A stretch of DNA of 64,000 nucleotides from Pseudomonas sp. CC6-YY-74 (GTDB taxonomy: Bacteria; Pseudomonadota; Gammaproteobacteria; Pseudomonadales; Pseudomonadaceae), in the NCBI RefSeq assembly GCF_002025205.1, contig NZ_CP019947.1, positions 2,890,001 to 2,954,000 on the forward strand. The letters are read 5' to 3'. Each line of letters begins with the position of its first letter. Position 1 is the stretch's first letter. The notes beneath the pieces are model-generated. The model was not told where the DNA came from. It made no database searches and saw only the letters and a program-made list of their open reading frames with translations. A program made the position numbers and the translations under genes. Of the stretch, positions 61,579 through 64,000 are shown piece after piece.

Positions 61579-62016
61579 ATGGAAAAGCCATCGCCAGCGA
61601 TTGCCCTGTCTCCCACCCAGCGCCTGCGTGAGCGGCGGCGCCGGTTGCGCAGCCTGCGCCAGCGTGCCGCTTTCTGACTCGGCGCCTTGCTGGTCGGCCT
61701 CATCGCGCTGGCTTTCGCCTGGCTGGCCGACCATGCCTTCGAGCAGTTCGAATGGTTGCTGGGGCAGAGTGCCTACTGGCCCTGGCTGGTCACCCCGCTG
61801 GGCTTCGCCCTGCTCGCCTGGCTGACCCAGGGCTGGCTGAAGGAGGCCAAGGGTAGTGGCATTCCCCAGGTGATCGCCTGCCTGGAACAGCCCTCGACGC
61901 GCCTGCGCAGCCAGCTGCTGGCGGTACCGGTGGCCATCGCCAAGATGCTACTGACGGTCCTGGCCCTGCTCTGCGGCGCCTCCGTCGGCAGGGAAGGCCC
62001 CACCCCGCTAGCTAGT
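61579..62016 (+). pseudogene. ClC-type chloride channel, 5' remnant with a nonsense codon
   Basis: The ATG at 61579 has a good ribosome site (AGGAAACC). Codon 33 is TGA (61675-61677) in RAAF-stop-LGALLVGL, where a sense codon such as TGG would keep the frame. The rest reads as the N-terminal third of a ClC protein: DHAFEQFEWLLGQS, GSGIPQVIACLEQ, and the chloride-filter motif ASVGREGPT. Right after GREGPT the similarity stops and TAG ends the frame at 62016. So the gene is both interrupted and cut off. Confidence 0.82.
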
Positions 62017-62333
62017 TAGGCCACCCCCTGCGCCAGTCGATGAACCGGCGCAGGCTTAGCCGCCTGTCACGGCAAAAAATCGCCGCAATGGCGGAGCATC
62101 CACGCTCGACCGGCGGGCTTGCCTTCATCGCCTGCGGATTGGCCGGGGCGGGTGCCAGCGATTTGTTTGGCCTGCCGCAAGCGCAGGCGTTGGGCACGCC
62201 GACAATGCCGGCACCGGCGCAACACCGAGCCGCGCATAAGCCTGGGCCGGCGAATAACCGACACTTAAACAGCGACCCGATTCAGCACCGCAGCCGTCCT
62301 GCACGCCTGCTCGCGAATGCGCCGAGCGTGCGG
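62017..62333. other. Non-coding stretch between the ClC remnant and the PQQ dehydrogenase
   Basis: 317 bp beginning right after ctagctagttag, where ClC similarity is lost. Neither strand gives a product I recognise. It probably holds deletion or insertion debris from the event that cut the ClC gene. Confidence 0.4.
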
Positions 62334-64000
62334 CTACTGCTCGGCGAGCGTCCAGGCAATCAGCGAATCGCCGATCTTGGTACCGAACGATCCATGCCCG
62401 CCGGCCATCTGCACCACGTACTGCTTGCCGGTCTTCGCCGACACATAGGTCATCGGCGTCGCCTGGCCGCCCGCCGGCAGCCGCGCTTTCCACAGCTGCT
62501 CGCCGCTCTGCAGGTCGTACGCCCGCAGGTAGTAGTCCAGCGTGCCGCTGAGGAAAGCAACGCCTCCGGCGGTTACCAGCGGTCCGCCCAGCGCCGGCGT
62601 ACCCACCGTAAAGGGGATGCCGAACGGCGCGCTGTCGCGGCTGGTGCCGTTCTTGTGCATCCATACCGGCTTCATGCTGCGCAGATCGACTGCGCTGACG
62701 AAGCCCCAGGGCGGCGCCTGGCACGGCAGGCCGAGCACCGACATGAAGGGTTGCAGGCGCACCATATAGGGCGCGCCGAGGTTGGCCTGCAGACCGGTCT
62801 CTCCACCGCCGCTGCGTTCCTGCGGGTCGACGTCGCTACGCTTGACCAGTTGCGAAACGAACGCCAGGTAGTTCGGTGCACCGAACAGCAGTTGCCGCAC
62901 CGGATCGACCGCCACCGATGGCCAGTTGAAGGTGCCGACATTGCCCGGATAGATCAATGAGCCCTGCTCCGACGGCGGGGTGAAGTCGCCTTCGTAGCGC
63001 AGCTGGTGAAACTGGATGCGGCACATCATCTGATCCAGCGGCGTGCCGCCCCACATATCCCGCTCGCGCAGCGGTTGATCCGGCGCGTAGCTGAGGGCGG
63101 AGGCCGGTTGGGTCGGCGCGGTGAAGTCACCGGCGACGGCGCCCTGCGCGACCGGCCGCTCGGTCACCGGGACGATGGGTTCGCCGGTCCGACGATCCAG
63201 CACAAAGAGGTCGCCACGCTTGGTCGGCTGGATGATCGCCGGGACCTTGCCCTGCGCACCGTCGATATCCACCAGGATCGGTTGTGCGGGCAGGTCGCGA
63301 TCCCAGAGGTCGTGGTGCACGGTCTGGAACTCCCAGCGCACCTTGCCGCTGTCCAGCTCCAGTGCCACCAGGGTGGCGGTGAAGCGCTCGGACTCAGGCG
63401 TGCGCTGCGCCCCCCATTGATCGGGCGTCTGGTTGCCGGTGGGTATGTAGACCAGCCCCAGCGCCTCATCGGCCGTCGCGATGGTCCAGGAATTCGGCGT
63501 GCTACGCACGTAGCTCTCGCCCGGCGGCAGGGGGGCGGTCGCGTCCGGCTTGCCCGGATCGAAATTCCAGACCAGCCGGCCACTGCGCACGTCATAGGCG
63601 CGAATCACTCCGCCTGGGGAATCCACCGCACCATTGTCGGTGATCGAGCCGCCGACAATCACCAGCTTCTCGGTCACCACCGGCGGTGAGGTCGGCAGAT
63701 AGACGCCCAGCGCACCCTCACCCAGGCCGACCTTCAGGTCGACGACGCCTGCGCTGCCAAAGTCCGCGCAGGGCTTGCCGTCCTCGACATCCAGCGCAAC
63801 CAGGGTGCCGTCGTTGGTCGGCAGGAACAGCCGGCGCTCGCAGCGGGCGGCTGTCGGCGCTACCGGGCTTGCACCAGCCGCGGCATAGACGCTGGCGTCG
63901 TGCAACGCCAGGCCGCGACAGGTCATGTGCTGGTAGTACTCGGCCGCTCGATTGATGCTCGGATCGAAGCGCCAGCGCTCCTCGCCGCTGTCGGCATCCA
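62334..64000 (-). CDS. gcd: Membrane PQQ-dependent dehydrogenase (glucose dehydrogenase type), partial
   Basis: The C-terminal 554 residues of a quinoprotein dehydrogenase; the N-terminal part, including the membrane helices expected for Gcd, lies beyond the window edge. The open frame runs to base 64000 without a stop. Beta-propeller blades with W-motifs and PQQ-pocket residues are seen: EYYQHMTCRGLA, RLFLPTNDGTLVALD, VHHDLWDRDLPAQP, PTKRGDLFVLDRRTG, GTFNWPSVAVDP, GGQATPMTYVS. The enzyme oxidises glucose or a related aldose at the periplasmic face and gives electrons to ubiquinone. Substrate identity is inferred from similarity to Gcd. Confidence 0.85.
   Translation of the reverse strand, partial: DADSGEERWRFDPSINRAAEYYQHMTCRGLALHDASVYAAAGASPVAPTAARCERRLFLPTNDGTLVALDVEDGKPCADFGSAGVVDLKVGLGEGALGVYLPTSPPVVTEKLVIVGGSITDNGAVDSPGGVIRAYDVRSGRLVWNFDPGKPDATAPLPPGESYVRSTPNSWTIATADEALGLVYIPTGNQTPDQWGAQRTPESERFTATLVALELDSGKVRWEFQTVHHDLWDRDLPAQPILVDIDGAQGKVPAIIQPTKRGDLFVLDRRTGEPIVPVTERPVAQGAVAGDFTAPTQPASALSYAPDQPLRERDMWGGTPLDQMMCRIQFHQLRYEGDFTPPSEQGSLIYPGNVGTFNWPSVAVDPVRQLLFGAPNYLAFVSQLVKRSDVDPQERSGGGETGLQANLGAPYMVRLQPFMSVLGLPCQAPPWGFVSAVDLRSMKPVWMHKNGTSRDSAPFGIPFTVGTPALGGPLVTAGGVAFLSGTLDYYLRAYDLQSGEQLWKARLPAGGQATPMTYVSAKTGKQYVVQMAGGHGSFGTKIGDSLIAWTLAEQ

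Noticed and set aside
62040..62960. 306-codon plus-strand frame over the end of the PQQ dehydrogenase
   Set aside because: Mostly antisense to the dehydrogenase; the unique part has no recognisable sequence.

Overview
The window reads as a chromosomal segment of a Pseudomonas. It is GC-rich, and its gene order follows the algW-his-murA-mla-kds-lpt-rpoN-ptsN-rapZ-ptsO-pmbA-tldD-rng-mre-gatCAB-roxSR-dpp-piuA-speC backbone I know from P. aeruginosa and its relatives. Small intergenic repeats, and prfC and a gcd-like gene placed after speC, suggest a relative of P. aeruginosa (mendocina/stutzeri-like) rather than P. aeruginosa itself; that placement is inference. No tRNA, rRNA, CRISPR array, prophage or intact transposase was found.

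Layout. 1-6240: AlgW periplasmic protease, histidine genes hisC/hisD/hisG, murA and the BolA-type ibaG. 6412-9436: mlaFEDCB phospholipid transport operon. 9719-13067: kdsD, kdsC, lptC, lptA, lptB (Kdo synthesis and LPS export). 13201-16842: rpoN, hpf, ptsN, rapZ, ptsO (sigma-54 and nitrogen PTS). 17017-30097: pmbA, darP, tldD, nitrilase, yhdP, rng, maf, mreD, mreC, mreB. 30611-33830: gatCAB. 34055-39692: an RlpA-like lipoprotein, a CaCA exchanger, an AEC carrier, RoxR/RoxS and a SIMPL protein. 39917-47563: dipeptide ABC transporter with two binding proteins. 47714-56245: pxpA, then an iron block with a PepSY/flavodoxin/FNR reductase and two TonB-dependent siderophore receptors. 56383-64000: speC, prfC, a small secreted protein, an APC-type permease, a broken ClC gene and the 3' part of a PQQ dehydrogenase.

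The genes centre on the cell envelope: peptidoglycan precursors (MurA), outer-membrane lipid asymmetry (Mla), LPS export (Kds/Lpt), envelope stress (AlgW) and cell shape (Mre). They are interleaved with translation quality genes (GatCAB, Hpf, RF3, Rng) and nitrogen/carbon regulation (RpoN, PtsN, PtsO, RapZ).

No new multi-gene system stands out. The most interesting signals lie between and across genes. (1) Six frame breaks (mlaE, the CaCA exchanger, dppC, dppD, dppF, the second TonB receptor) are each repaired by one extra C/G in a homopolymer, which points to base-calling error rather than six pseudogenes. (2) A short mobile element sits inside the prfC terminator hairpin with a CTAG target duplication, and has relatives after dppB and before gatC. 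(3) The mreB leader carries five copies of an 11-bp repeat. (4) mreC appears to start at an ATA codon. (5) A decayed copy of the 3' end of speC lies beside piuA as a direct repeat of the intact gene.
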